A stretch of DNA of 38,420 nucleotides from positions 1 through 38,420 of the forward strand of contig CAZLNO010000024.1 of NCBI GenBank assembly GCA_964561005.1, read 5' to 3'. The stretch is from CAZLNO01 sp964561005. GTDB lineage: Bacteria; Pseudomonadota; Alphaproteobacteria; Kiloniellales; Rhodovibrionaceae. Below, piece after piece: positions 1-8,166 of this stretch. Position numbers and translations under genes: made by a program. The notes beneath the pieces are model-generated. The model was not told the DNA's origin. It saw only the letters and a list, made by a program, of their open reading frames with translations, and made no database searches. Position 1 is the stretch's first letter. Every line of letters starts with the position of its first letter.

Positions 1-560
1 GCGTTGGCGTTGGCGTTGGCGGGCCGGCGGGCCAGCCTGCGCGACGCCAGCTCCTCCGGCACCCAGTCCATGTCGCCACGGACGTAGCCCAGGTCGGCCA
101 GCACGCTCTCGGGCAGACGCGCCATCTCGCCGGCGGCGCGGCGGCTCAGGTCCCAGCGGCGCAGCGGCACCATGAGGCTGTCCAGATGCCGCACGACATC
201 GCCGAGGTGGCCCGTGCTGTCCGCCGGACGGGGCGTGATCAGACGGTCGACGGCGCCCTCCACATTGCTTGGATCGACGCCGATATCGCGCAGCATGCGG
301 TCGTCCAGGCGCGACAGCTCGGCCAGCGTGGCGCGCCGGGCGCGACCGCGGCGCAGCGCGCGGGACAGGCCGCCGGCCAGGCGGTGGGCCAGACGCCAGG
401 CACCGCTCAGCCCTTGCGCGACCATGCGGGTCAGCATTTCGGACTGCATGGCGCGGGCCTGCATGTGGATCTCGCTCAGGTCCGCGGGGCGGAACGTACC
501 GGTTTCGGCCGTTTCGGCGGTTCGGAGGGGCGAGGTTTCGAGGTTGCGAACGCGGGTCAT
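1..560 (-). CDS. DUF1127 tandem-domain protein (3' end cut by window edge)
   Basis: The start is ATG at 560 with GGAG seven bases upstream. The frame stays open for 186 codons to the window edge, so the C-terminus is missing. Residues 78-103 hold a typical DUF1127 signature (LAEL then LDDRMLRDIGV), and residues 138-170 hold a second, more diverged DUF1127-like stretch (LPESVLADLGYV). DUF1127 proteins are usually 45-90 residues with one domain, so a doubled and much longer form is unusual. Known small DUF1127 proteins in Rhodobacterales and Rhizobiales act in RNA turnover and phosphate or carbon homeostasis; the role of this one is unknown. The last visible codons form an Ala-Asn repeat from a GCCAAC hexamer at 1-20. 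A weak promoter-like pair (TTGAAA at 731-736, CGCTAT at 708-713, minus strand) lies upstream. Confidence 0.7.
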   Translation of the reverse strand, partial: MTRVRNLETSPLRTAETAETGTFRPADLSEIHMQARAMQSEMLTRMVAQGLSGAWRLAHRLAGGLSRALRRGRARRATLAELSRLDDRMLRDIGVDPSNVEGAVDRLITPRPADSTGHLGDVVRHLDSLMVPLRRWDLSRRAAGEMARLPESVLADLGYVRGDMDWVPEELASRRLARRPANANAN

Positions 561-754
561 GGGGATACTCCTGATTCGGCTTGGCGCGACACGGCCGCCG
601 CAAGCGCGGCGCACGCGTCGACAACAACGTCTGACCAGGAGATAAGCCCGCGTCCGCAGTCGGAACACCTGAATTTGTGCACCGCAGCAATGTCGGGCGC
701 GCATAGCATAGCGCGCTGATTTTAGCGCATTTTCAAGAACAGTGCATAGCCTGC

Positions 755-1792
755 TCAGCCGATGGTGGGCATGGCGAAGGCCGCACGGTCGAGGCGCTGG
801 AAGTCGTTCGCCCGGATGGTGCCGCGCACCTCCGCCACATAGGCCTCGCCCCGCTGGGAGTAGCGCGTGAGGGTACCGGCGAGCGCCAGGCCGTCCAGCG
901 GCTTGCCGGCCTTGCGCAGGGCCGCCCGCCGCTGGCGGAACGACTTGTAGGCGGGGTGCGTGTTGAGATTGCGCATGTACGCGGCGACGGAACGGCCGAG
1001 GCGGTCGAAGCTGCGCACCGCGTAGGGCTGCTTGTCCGCCTGCGGATCGGCCGGCTCCAGGCCCTTGGAGGTATCCCAGGTCCACTGGCCGAACAGCGCG
1101 TTGCCCTGGTGGGCGAAGCGGGAGCGTCCCCAGCCCGACTCGATCGCCGCCTGTGCCAGCGCGAGCGAGACGGGCACCTCGTCGACCCGGCGCAGGAGGG
1201 CCTCGAAATCGACCTCTTCGAGCTTGTATTGCCGGGCCAGCTTGGTCAGCCAGGAGCGGGACTGCAGGGACAATCCGGAAAGACCGCCGTCGGCCCGCGC
1301 GATCAGTTCGCGCAGCCGCTGGCGTCGGCCGCGAATCTCCGCGTTGGCCTTGAGGATCAGCGGCAGCACCGTCTTCACGAAGACCCGCTTGCGCGCCGCC
1401 ACCTGCTCCAGGCTGTTCCAGTCCGACGGCAGGGCGCGCACGAAGATCGGCGGCACGCCGCGGTGCCCGTCGGCGATCGCGTCGAGATCGTAGCGGTGGC
1501 TGGCGTAGACCTGCCGCAACTGGGCGACCCGCTTGGGCGCCAGCGTCATGGCGTCGATCTTGCGTGGGGCCACCGGCACGTCCTCGAAGGGCGCCGGGCC
1601 GAGGGAGATTTCCGTCCAGTGCTCCGGACCGGCGGACGCCCGCGAGGGCGCTTCCGCCGTCGGCACCGCCAGATGGACGCCGAGCCAGGCAGGCAGCGCC
1701 GCGCCAACGACGGCGGCCTTCGCGACGACCAGCAGCCGCCGCCACGAAGGCCGGTGCAGGCCGGTCAGATCGAGCCCCTGCCCGAGAGACAT
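755..1792 (-). CDS. Bax-like glucosaminidase (peptidoglycan hydrolase)
   Basis: This 345-residue protein probably cleaves peptidoglycan glycan strands as a beta-N-acetylglucosaminidase. An arginine-rich N-terminus followed by a hydrophobic segment (about 20-43) suggests a signal anchor or uncleaved signal peptide, placing the enzyme in the periplasm. The catalytic domain covers about 180-335. It has the family motif AQAAIESGWG with the presumed catalytic Glu218, then NALFGQWTW and YAVRSFDRLGRSVAAYMRNLN, as in E. coli Bax and the FlgJ/LytG glucosaminidase superfamily. Start: ATG at 1792, with an AAGGAGG about 11 bases upstream. A longer open frame reaches 2797 but runs antisense through the aminopeptidase gene, so it was not used. 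The gene is divergent from pepP with 132 bp between starts. The family is clear, the physiological role is not. Confidence 0.85.
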   Translation of the reverse strand: MSLGQGLDLTGLHRPSWRRLLVVAKAAVVGAALPAWLGVHLAVPTAEAPSRASAGPEHWTEISLGPAPFEDVPVAPRKIDAMTLAPKRVAQLRQVYASHRYDLDAIADGHRGVPPIFVRALPSDWNSLEQVAARKRVFVKTVLPLILKANAEIRGRRQRLRELIARADGGLSGLSLQSRSWLTKLARQYKLEEVDFEALLRRVDEVPVSLALAQAAIESGWGRSRFAHQGNALFGQWTWDTSKGLEPADPQADKQPYAVRSFDRLGRSVAAYMRNLNTHPAYKSFRQRRAALRKAGKPLDGLALAGTLTRYSQRGEAYVAEVRGTIRANDFQRLDRAAFAMPTIG

Positions 1793-1924
1793 CGTTCCGC
1801 TTCCCTCCTTGCCCAGAGCCCCGCAGCATGCCGCATTCGACACGCGTTTACCAGGGAAAGTCGGTTGTCGCGCGCGAACGCGGAGCTTAGCCTGCCCGCC
1901 TGAAGGGTCAACAGGGAGGAATCG

Positions 1925-3991
1925 ATGGCCGGAGAGGCCGACCGCGAGGACACGGAGCTTGCCGACCTGCTGGCGGCGGCGGGCGCCGGGATCGGTCCGG
2001 AGGCGGCGCGCGACCTGGTGGCCGGCGTGGTGTCTGCGCCGGTATCGCCCGTCGCCCCCGACGCCTGGATGGAGCTGGTCGCGCCGGCGCCCTCGGAGGC
2101 CTTGAAGGCGGCGCTGCGGCGCCTCCGCGACTCCCTGGCGCCGACGGCCGACGGTGGTCTGCCCGCCGGCAAGGCCGCCAGCGCGGCCCGGGTCGAAACG
2201 CTGCGCGGAGAGCTGGCGCGGCGCGGGCTGGACGGCTTCGTGGTGCCGCGGGCCGACGCGCACCAGGGCGAGGACGTGCCGCCGCACGCCCAGCGCCTGG
2301 CCTGGCTGACCGGCTTCACCGGCTCGGCGGGGCTGGCGATCGTCCTGCGGGAGCGCGCGGCGATCTTCGTCGACGGCCGCTACACCCTGCAGGCGCGCCA
2401 GGAGGTCGACACCGGGCTGTTCGAGGTCCGCCACGTCACCGAGCAGCCGCCCGCCGACTGGATCGCCGAGCACCTTGGCCCTGACGGCCGCCTGGCCTGC
2501 GACCCCTGGCTGCACACGCCGGACGGCCTGACGCGGCTGCGAGCGGGCGCGGCCAAGGCGGGCGGGCGCCTGGAGCCGGTCGAGTCCAATCCGCTCGATG
2601 CCGTCTGGGCCGATCAGCCGGCGCCGCCGATCGCCCCCGTGGTCCCGCACGACATCGCCTACACGGGGCGCGGCGCGGGGGAGAAGCGGGCGGAAATCGC
2701 CGCGAAGCTGGCCGAGGCGGGCGCCGACGCGGCAGTGCTGACACTGCCCGATTCCGTCGCCTGGCTGCTGAACGTGCGCGGCGGCGATATCGCGCACACC
2801 CCGGTCGTGCTATCCTTCGCCCTCGTCACAAGCGCGGGCGAGGTAACCTGGTTCGTCGACGACCGCAAGCTGACCCCCGCCGTCCGGACCAGCCTGGACG
2901 ACGCGGTGGCCGTGGCGGACCCGGCGGACTTCGGTCCGGGGCTCGATACCCTGGCTCGGGCCGGCAAGCGGGTGCTGGCCGACCCGGCGAGCGCGCCCGC
3001 CTGGGTGTTCGACCGCCTCGCCACGGCGGGCCGGCCGGCGGAGCGCGGCCCGGACCCCGTGCAGCTTCCCAAGGCCTGCAAGACCGGGGCCGAGCTGGCG
3101 GGCAGCCGGGCAGCGCACCGCCGCGACGGCGCCGCCGTGGCCCGCTTCCTCGCCTGGCTCGACCGCGAGGCACCGGCGCGCGCCGATCGCGGCCAGCCGG
3201 TCACCGAGATGGAGGCGGCCGCCGCGCTGACGGCGCTGCGCCGGGGTGACCCGCTGTGGCGGGGCGATCCTTTCGACACCATTGCCGGCGCCGGCGAGCA
3301 CGGCGCCATCGTACACTACCGGGTGAGCGAGGCGACGAACCGCCCGCTGAACGCGGGCGAGCTGTTCCTCTGCGATTCGGGCGGGCAGTACCTGGACGGC
3401 ACGACCGACGTCACGCGCACCGTCGTCATCGGCGCGCCGGACGCCGAGATGCGCGAGAACTACACGCGGGTGCTGAAGGGCCACATCGCGCTCGCGACAG
3501 CCCGCTTTCCCGAGGGCACCACCGGCAGCCAGATCGACGCCCTGGCGCGGCTACCGCTGTGGCGGGTCGGGCGCGACTACGACCACGGCACGGGCCACGG
3601 CGTGGGGAGCTATCTCAACGTGCACGAAGGCCCGCAGCGAATCTCCAAGCTGCCGAACAAGGTGGCACTGGCCCCAGGCATGGTCTGCTCCAACGAGCCC
3701 GGCTACTACAAGGCCGACGCCTACGGCATCCGCATCGAGAACCTGATCGCCGTGCAACGGGCCGAGGAGGCGCCCGGCGACGAGCGCCCGATGCTGAGCT
3801 TCGAGACGCTGACGCTGGCGCCCTATTGCCGCGCCCTGATCGACCCCGCGCTGCTGAGCGCCGCCGAGCGCGCCTGGGTCGACGCCTACCACGCGCGGGT
3901 GCGAGAGGTCCTGACGCCGCTGCTGGACGCGACGACCGCCGCGTGGCTGGACGCGGAGACCGCGCCGCTGGACGCGGCTGTCGGCGAATAG
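1925..3991 (+). CDS. pepP: Xaa-Pro aminopeptidase (aminopeptidase P, M24B)
   Basis: This cytosolic metallopeptidase (688 residues) removes N-terminal residues that precede proline. The start at 1925 has a clean GGGAGGA six bases upstream. A creatinase-type N-domain (about 90-230) is followed by a second such domain (about 240-390) and the pita-bread catalytic domain (about 395-625). All five expected metal ligands are visible: Asp484 and Asp495 (CDSGG...TTDVTRT), His558 (HGTGHGVG), Glu591 (SNEPGYY) and Glu605 (GIRIEN). A C-terminal APP extension follows, as in the large eukaryote-like form. Odd point: residues 1-85 precede the usual start of the family (RGELARRGLDGFVVPRADAHQGE). They form an Ala/Asp-rich segment with AGVVSAP and APDAWMELV, vaguely reminiscent of YecA/UPF0149 proteins. 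The fusion is real in frame, but its role is unknown. Confidence 0.93.
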   Translation: MAGEADREDTELADLLAAAGAGIGPEAARDLVAGVVSAPVSPVAPDAWMELVAPAPSEALKAALRRLRDSLAPTADGGLPAGKAASAARVETLRGELARRGLDGFVVPRADAHQGEDVPPHAQRLAWLTGFTGSAGLAIVLRERAAIFVDGRYTLQARQEVDTGLFEVRHVTEQPPADWIAEHLGPDGRLACDPWLHTPDGLTRLRAGAAKAGGRLEPVESNPLDAVWADQPAPPIAPVVPHDIAYTGRGAGEKRAEIAAKLAEAGADAAVLTLPDSVAWLLNVRGGDIAHTPVVLSFALVTSAGEVTWFVDDRKLTPAVRTSLDDAVAVADPADFGPGLDTLARAGKRVLADPASAPAWVFDRLATAGRPAERGPDPVQLPKACKTGAELAGSRAAHRRDGAAVARFLAWLDREAPARADRGQPVTEMEAAAALTALRRGDPLWRGDPFDTIAGAGEHGAIVHYRVSEATNRPLNAGELFLCDSGGQYLDGTTDVTRTVVIGAPDAEMRENYTRVLKGHIALATARFPEGTTGSQIDALARLPLWRVGRDYDHGTGHGVGSYLNVHEGPQRISKLPNKVALAPGMVCSNEPGYYKADAYGIRIENLIAVQRAEEAPGDERPMLSFETLTLAPYCRALIDPALLSAAERAWVDAYHARVREVLTPLLDATTAAWLDAETAPLDAAVGE

Positions 3992-4013
3992 CCGCCGTCG
4001 AGCCGACGGCGGC
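3991..4013 (+). terminator. perfect hairpin directly after pepP
   Basis: GCCGCCGTCG, loop agc, CGACGGCGGC: a 10-bp perfect stem that starts on the last base of the pepP stop codon. No T tract follows, so it may stabilise the 3' end rather than act as a classical intrinsic terminator. Confidence 0.45.
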
Positions 4014-4016
4014 GGC

Positions 4017-4218
4017 CTGACGCGGCTGCGCCGCGTCCCCCTCCCTGTCCCTCCCGCAAACGGGGAGGGGACGCTGTCATCTACGTCCGTGTCTACTCGC
4101 TCCCAGTCCCTTCCCCGTCGGGGAGGGGACGCTGTCATCAACATTCGTGATTGCTCAGCCCAGTCCCTTCCCCCTTGGGGAAAGGCTAGGATGGGGGACG
4201 CGGCGCGAGCCGGGTCAG
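4017..4218. repeat. MITE-like palindromic intergenic element, copy 1
   Basis: About 200 bp bounded by imperfect terminal inverted repeats: left 4017-4041 beginning CTGACGCGGC, right 4193-4218 ending GGGTCAG, differing by one mismatch and one inserted base. The core contains nested hairpins made from CCCTCCC/GGGAGGG and CCTTCCCC/GGGGAAGG arms and the string GGGGAGGGGACGCTGTCAT twice (about 4061 and 4119), so the core looks internally duplicated. A second member is at 24545-24689 with a single core. The right end overlaps the stop codon of the DUF1330 gene. It contains no coding capacity. Confidence 0.75.
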
Positions 4219-4505
4219 GGCGCGCCCTCCACCGCCACCACGCGCGAAATGGCGGCCCTCTGGCGGATCGCCTTGGGGCCGGCGTAGGCCTCGGACTCGT
4301 ACCACGCCTTCAGGCGGTCCATATCCGGAAATTCCAGCACGACCAGGCGGCTGGGCGTCCAGTCGCCCTCCAGCACCTCGGCCGCGCCGCCGCGCGCCAG
4401 GTAGCGCCCGCCATATTCGGCGATCGTCGCCCCCACCTGTTGCTTGTAGGTTTCGTAGGCTTCCGAATCGGTCACGCTGATGTCGGCGATGATGTAGGCC
4501 GGCAT
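4215..4505 (-). CDS. DUF1330 family protein
   Basis: A 96-residue cytosolic protein of the dimeric alpha/beta-barrel (ferredoxin-like) fold. The sequence begins MPAYIIADISVTDSEAYETY and carries the family landmarks RYLARGG, LVVLEFPDMDRLKAWYESEAY. The start is ATG at 4505 behind a GGGAGG. Function is unknown in the family; related folds include small monooxygenases and stress proteins. The stop codon lies inside the right inverted repeat of the intergenic element at 4017-4218. It is divergent from tupB with a 221-bp spacer that includes an unusually AT-rich patch (about 4630-4675), where promoters for both directions may lie. Confidence 0.9.
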   Translation of the reverse strand: MPAYIIADISVTDSEAYETYKQQVGATIAEYGGRYLARGGAAEVLEGDWTPSRLVVLEFPDMDRLKAWYESEAYAGPKAIRQRAAISRVVAVEGAP

Positions 4506-4726
4506 GGTCCCCCTCCCTTTTGGTTTTCCCGCCACCAGCCTGACACGGCCCGCCGCCGCGCGCAGCATACCGCTTGCAAGAAAGAGCCGATCGCGCCCGT
4601 TCGGAGCGCATATTCCGGTTTCTGCGTGCATATGTTTCACTCATGGGGATATATTGAATTATTTGGCTTATCCATGCACACTCCTGAGACACACGGAACA
4701 CGGCACCGTCGGGAGCCGGCTGGACG

Positions 4727-5431
4727 ATGGACAACTTCGGCGCCGCCTTCGCCGCCGCCTTCGAGCTCATCCTCGGCCTGGACCCGGAGCTGGTGGCGAT
4801 CGTCGCCCTGTCGCTGCGGATCAGCCTGTTGGCGGTCGCCTGCGCGGCGGTGCTCGGTCTGCCGCTGGGCGCGGGCATCGCGGTCCACCGCTTTCCGGGG
4901 CGCCAGGGCGTGATCGTGCTGCTGAACGCGCTGATGGGCCTGCCGCCGGTCGTGGCGGGGCTGGTCATCTACCTGCTGCTCTCGCGCGCCGGGCCGCTGG
5001 GCGAGCTGGGGCTGCTGTTCACCCCCACCGCGATGGTGATCGCGCAGACCGTTCTGGTGACCCCGATCGTCGCCGCGCTGACCCGCCAGACCATCGAGGA
5101 CCTGCACGAGGAATACGACGAACAGCTCCGCTCGCTCGGGCTGAGCCGGGCGCAGGCGGTGGCGACGCTGCTGTGGGACGGGCGCTACAGCCTGTTGACC
5201 GCGCTGCTGGCCGGCTTCGGCCGGGCCATCGCGGAGGTCGGCGCGGTCATCATCGTCGGTGGCAACATCGCCCACGTCACGCGGGTGATGACCACGACGA
5301 TCGCGCTGGAGACCTCCAAGGGCAACCTGGAGCTGGCCCTGGGCCTGGGCATCATCCTGGTGACCCTGGCGGTGATGGTGAACGCCGCGGTGATGAGCCT
5401 GCGCGGCGTGACCGCCCGGCTGGGCGGATGA
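4727..5431 (+). CDS. tupB: tungstate ABC transporter permease
   Basis: A 234-residue inner-membrane permease with about five or six hydrophobic helices and the binding-protein-dependent transport signature in the EEYDEQLRSLGLSRAQA region, which contacts the ATPase. The FGRAIAEVGAVIIVGGNI segment and the length match TupB/WtpB-type permeases of tungstate importers. The start is ATG at 4727; a GGGAG lies about 12 bases upstream, somewhat far. It overlaps the next gene by four bases (ATGA), so the two are translationally coupled. With TupC and TupA it imports tungstate for W-enzymes such as some formate dehydrogenases; a molybdate or other oxyanion is less likely given the TupA match. No ModE-type operator was recognised. 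Confidence 0.9.
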   Translation: MDNFGAAFAAAFELILGLDPELVAIVALSLRISLLAVACAAVLGLPLGAGIAVHRFPGRQGVIVLLNALMGLPPVVAGLVIYLLLSRAGPLGELGLLFTPTAMVIAQTVLVTPIVAALTRQTIEDLHEEYDEQLRSLGLSRAQAVATLLWDGRYSLLTALLAGFGRAIAEVGAVIIVGGNIAHVTRVMTTTIALETSKGNLELALGLGIILVTLAVMVNAAVMSLRGVTARLGG

Positions 5432-6210
5432 GCGGAGCCGTCGCCCCCATGCAGTTCGACGCCGGCGGCGACCACGCCCCGCCGCGCGCGGCGGACGCGA
5501 TCCTGCCGCTGCGCGTGCGCGGCCTGCGCTACGCCGCCGGGGGCAGCACGCTGATCGACGGCCTCGACCTGGACCTGGAGGCCGGGCCGCGCAGCGTCAT
5601 CGTCGGCCCGAACGGCGCCGGCAAGAGCCTGCTGCTGCGGCTGCTGCACGGCCTGCTGCGGCCCGGCGCCGGCAGCATAAGCTGGGCCGGCGCGCCGCCC
5701 GGCCGCCGCGTGCGCATGCGCCAGGCGATGGTGTTCCAGAAGCCGGTGCTGCTGCGCCGCTCGGTCCTGGCCAACGTGACCCATGCCCTGCGCGTCCAGG
5801 GCATCCGGCGGGGAGAGCGGCGCGAGCGCGCCCGCGAGGTGCTCGACCAGGCCGGCCTGGCCTCGCTGGCGGGCCGGCCGGCGCGGGTGCTGTCCGGCGG
5901 CGAGCAGCAGCGCCTGGCGATCGCCCGCGCCTGGGCGGTGCGGCCGGAGGTGATGCTGCTGGACGAGCCGACCGCCAGCCTGGACCCGGCGGCCACGCTT
6001 GCCGTCGAGCGCATGATCGCGGCGATCCACGCCGCCGGCACCAAGATCGTCATGACCACCCACGACATGGGGCAGGCCCGCCGCCTGGCGGACGAGGTGC
6101 TGTTCCTGCACCGCGGCCGGCTGGTCGAGCGCGCCCCGGCCGCGACTTTCTTCGACGAGCCGGAAAGCCGGGAGGCGCGGACCTTCCTCGCCGGGCAACT
6201 TCTGGTGTGA
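5428..6210 (+). CDS. tupC: tungstate ABC transporter ATP-binding protein
   Basis: A 260-residue ABC ATPase that powers the TupB channel. It has Walker A GPNGAGKS (60-67), Q-loop VFQKPVLL, signature LSGGEQQRLAIA, Walker B VMLLDEPTASLD and the H-loop TTHD. The start ATG at 5428 overlaps the tupB stop as ATGA; a second in-frame ATG at codon 8 is possible, because the first 28 residues are Ala/Pro-rich and precede the nucleotide-binding domain. The lack of an extra C-terminal MOP domain separates it from typical ModC. Only 30 bases separate it from tupA. Confidence 0.92.
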   Translation: MSGAVAPMQFDAGGDHAPPRAADAILPLRVRGLRYAAGGSTLIDGLDLDLEAGPRSVIVGPNGAGKSLLLRLLHGLLRPGAGSISWAGAPPGRRVRMRQAMVFQKPVLLRRSVLANVTHALRVQGIRRGERRERAREVLDQAGLASLAGRPARVLSGGEQQRLAIARAWAVRPEVMLLDEPTASLDPAATLAVERMIAAIHAAGTKIVMTTHDMGQARRLADEVLFLHRGRLVERAPAATFFDEPESREARTFLAGQLLV

Positions 6211-6240
6211 ACCCAAGCAGACCGGGAGTCGGGCACGAAG

Positions 6241-7086
6241 ATGATCAAGACAACCCTCACGCGGCTCGCCGCCGGCCTGTCGGTCGCGGCCCTGGCCTTC
6301 ACGCTGGCCGCCCTCGCCCCGGCACAGGCGGCCGACGACGACAGGTTCATCGTGGTGCAGTCCACGACCTCGACCGAGGCCTCGGGCCTGTTCGAGCATC
6401 TGCTGCCCAGGTTCGAGAAGATGACCGGGATCGACGTGCGCGTCGTCGCCGTCGGCACCGGCCAGGCCATCCGCAACGCCCGCAACGGCGACGGCGACGT
6501 GCTCTTCGTCCATCACACGCCCTCGGAGTTCCGGTTCATCGCCGAGGGCTTCGGCATCCGCCGCTTCGACGTGATGTACAACGACTTCATCCTCGTCGGC
6601 CCCGGCGACGACCCGGCCGGCATCTCGGGCATGCAGGACGCCACCGCGGCGCTCGCGAAAGTCGCCGGAGCCGAGCTGCCCTTCGCCTCGCGCGGCGACG
6701 ACAGCGGCACCAACAAGAAGGAACTGGGCCTCTGGGCGGAGACCGACGTCGACCCGAAGGCGGCCAGCGGCACCTGGTACCGCGAGACGGGCTCAGGGAT
6801 GGGCGCCACGCTGAACACCGCGGTGTCGATGGGCGCCTACACGCTGAGCGACCGGGCCACCTGGCTGAACTTCCGGAACAAGGGCGACTTCGAGATCCTG
6901 GTCGAGGGCGATCCCCGGCTGTTCAATCAGTACGGCGCGATGGTGGTGAACCCGGAGAAGCACCCGCACGTGAAGCAGCATATGGCCCAGGCCTTCGTCG
7001 ACTGGCTGGTCTCCGCCGGCGGCCAGGACGCGATCGCCCAGTACGCGATCAAGGGCCAGCAGGCCTTCTTCCCCAACGCGCGATAG
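6241..7086 (+). CDS. tupA: tungstate-binding periplasmic protein
   Basis: A 281-residue periplasmic solute-binding protein that captures tungstate for TupBC. An N-terminal signal peptide is plain (hydrophobic core 8-26, cleavage likely after AQA at 30). The mature protein opens with VVQSTTSTEASGLFEHLLP; the TTTS-like oxyanion motif here reads STTS (41-44), as in TupA. Other family landmarks are HHTPSEFRFIAEGFG, YNDFILVGP, FASRGDDSGTNKKE and YRETGSGMG. Gene order B-C-A differs from the more usual A-B-C. Long palindromes follow the stop (7166-7260) and may end the transcript. Confidence 0.93.
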   Translation: MIKTTLTRLAAGLSVAALAFTLAALAPAQAADDDRFIVVQSTTSTEASGLFEHLLPRFEKMTGIDVRVVAVGTGQAIRNARNGDGDVLFVHHTPSEFRFIAEGFGIRRFDVMYNDFILVGPGDDPAGISGMQDATAALAKVAGAELPFASRGDDSGTNKKELGLWAETDVDPKAASGTWYRETGSGMGATLNTAVSMGAYTLSDRATWLNFRNKGDFEILVEGDPRLFNQYGAMVVNPEKHPHVKQHMAQAFVDWLVSAGGQDAIAQYAIKGQQAFFPNAR

Positions 7087-7165
7087 GCCTCTCGAACGCG
7101 GAGCTTCGCGAGCGGGGGCGAACCGGACACAGGGATTCGTAAACCAGCGGCGGTGGAGTCCCACT

Positions 7166-7260
7166 CGTCATCCCGGACGCGATGCGGCACGAAGTGCGGC
7201 TTCGCTGATCCGGGATCGGGCCGCCCGGTGGCACGGCATGACGGATCGGAAATTCATGCC
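7166..7260. repeat. REP-like palindromes downstream of tupA
   Basis: There are two successive hairpins. The first is ATCCCGGA (7169-7176) pairing with TCCGGGAT (7208-7215), with an inner GCAC-gaa-GTGC. The second is CGGCATGA (7233-7240) pairing with TCATGCCG (7253-7260), loop 12. The CATCCCGGACGCGATGCGG / GATCCGGGATCG type is a common intergenic palindrome in Rhodospirillales and Rhizobiales genomes (family knowledge). Nothing else was recognised in the 261-bp spacer except an AAGGAGG at 7325. Confidence 0.6.
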
Positions 7261-7347
7261 GTTCGTGTGACCCCTGTCTCCGGTTGCCCGCGCAAGGTTG
7301 CTGCGGCGCCGTCGCGGGATACATAAGGAGGTGCGACAATCCGCGCA

Positions 7348-8148
7348 GTGAGGGATCGACCTGCCAGCATGGCCGCCAACGCCCGCGCCACCGCGACCGA
7401 GGACAACGCCGACCGGCAAACCCTGAGCTGCCGCGTCGCGGAAATCGTCGACGCCACGCCGGAAATCCGCGTGCTGCGCCTGGCGCCGCCGGACAACACC
7501 CGCTTCACCTTCGCGGCCGGGCAGTACGCACGCGTCGCCTTCGCCGGGCAGCCGGAGCGCGACTACTCCATCGCCAGCCGCCCGGCCGCGCCGCTGCTGG
7601 AGTTCCACATCCGCGACATGGGTGGCGACGGGCCCAGCAACTTCGTGGCGAACCGCCTGCGCGTGGGCGACCCGGCGCGGCTGCGCGGGCCATTCGGGGA
7701 CACCTTCCTGCGGCCGGACAAGCCTGGCCCGATCCTCGCGGTGGCCGGCGGCTCCGGCCTGGCGCCGTTGAAGGCCATCGTGGAGGAGGCGCTGCTGACC
7801 CACGGCCTGACGCGGCCAGTCCACCTCTACTACGGCGGCCGGCGCGAGCGCGACGTCTACCTGGAGGACCACTTCACCGCCCTCGCCGCGCGCCACCCCA
7901 ACCTGCGCTTCGTCCCCGTGCTGTCGGAGCCCGACGGTCCCACGACGCGCCGCACCGGCCTGGTCACCGACGCCATCGCCGCCGACTTCGACAGCCTGGC
8001 GGGCACGGTCGCCTATCTGGCCGGCCCGCCGCCGATGGTCGAGGCCGGCCGGGCGATGTGCCGCGACAGGGGCATGGCCGCCGCCGACATCCACGCCGAC
8101 GCCTTCATCGGCGAGGCCGAGCGGGCACGGCGGGATGGTGAGCGATGA
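7348..8148 (+). CDS. FAD/NAD(P)-binding flavin reductase-like oxidoreductase
   Basis: A 266-residue ferredoxin-NADP reductase superfamily protein. The FAD domain (about 25-120) has the RxYS motif as RDYSIAS (71-77). The NAD(P) domain (about 125-245) has AVAGGSGLAPL (131-141), YYGGRRERDVYL and the C-terminal YLAGPPPMVEA. No 2Fe-2S ferredoxin domain is present, so it resembles Fre-type flavin reductases or the reductase subunit of a two-component oxygenase; electrons would pass from NAD(P)H to FAD and then to an unknown acceptor. Start uncertain: GTG at 7348 lies 16 bases after AAGGAGG, and ATG at 7369 is the next option. It stands alone on its strand, convergent with cobA across a hairpin repeat. 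Confidence 0.8.
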   Translation: MRDRPASMAANARATATEDNADRQTLSCRVAEIVDATPEIRVLRLAPPDNTRFTFAAGQYARVAFAGQPERDYSIASRPAAPLLEFHIRDMGGDGPSNFVANRLRVGDPARLRGPFGDTFLRPDKPGPILAVAGGSGLAPLKAIVEEALLTHGLTRPVHLYYGGRRERDVYLEDHFTALAARHPNLRFVPVLSEPDGPTTRRTGLVTDAIAADFDSLAGTVAYLAGPPPMVEAGRAMCRDRGMAAADIHADAFIGEAERARRDGER

Positions 8149-8166
8149 CCTGTGCACGCTCGACCG

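Noticed and set aside
4548..4726. ModE-type or molybdenum-cofactor riboswitch control of tupB
   Set aside because: No ModE dyad and no conserved riboswitch core could be recognised in the spacer.
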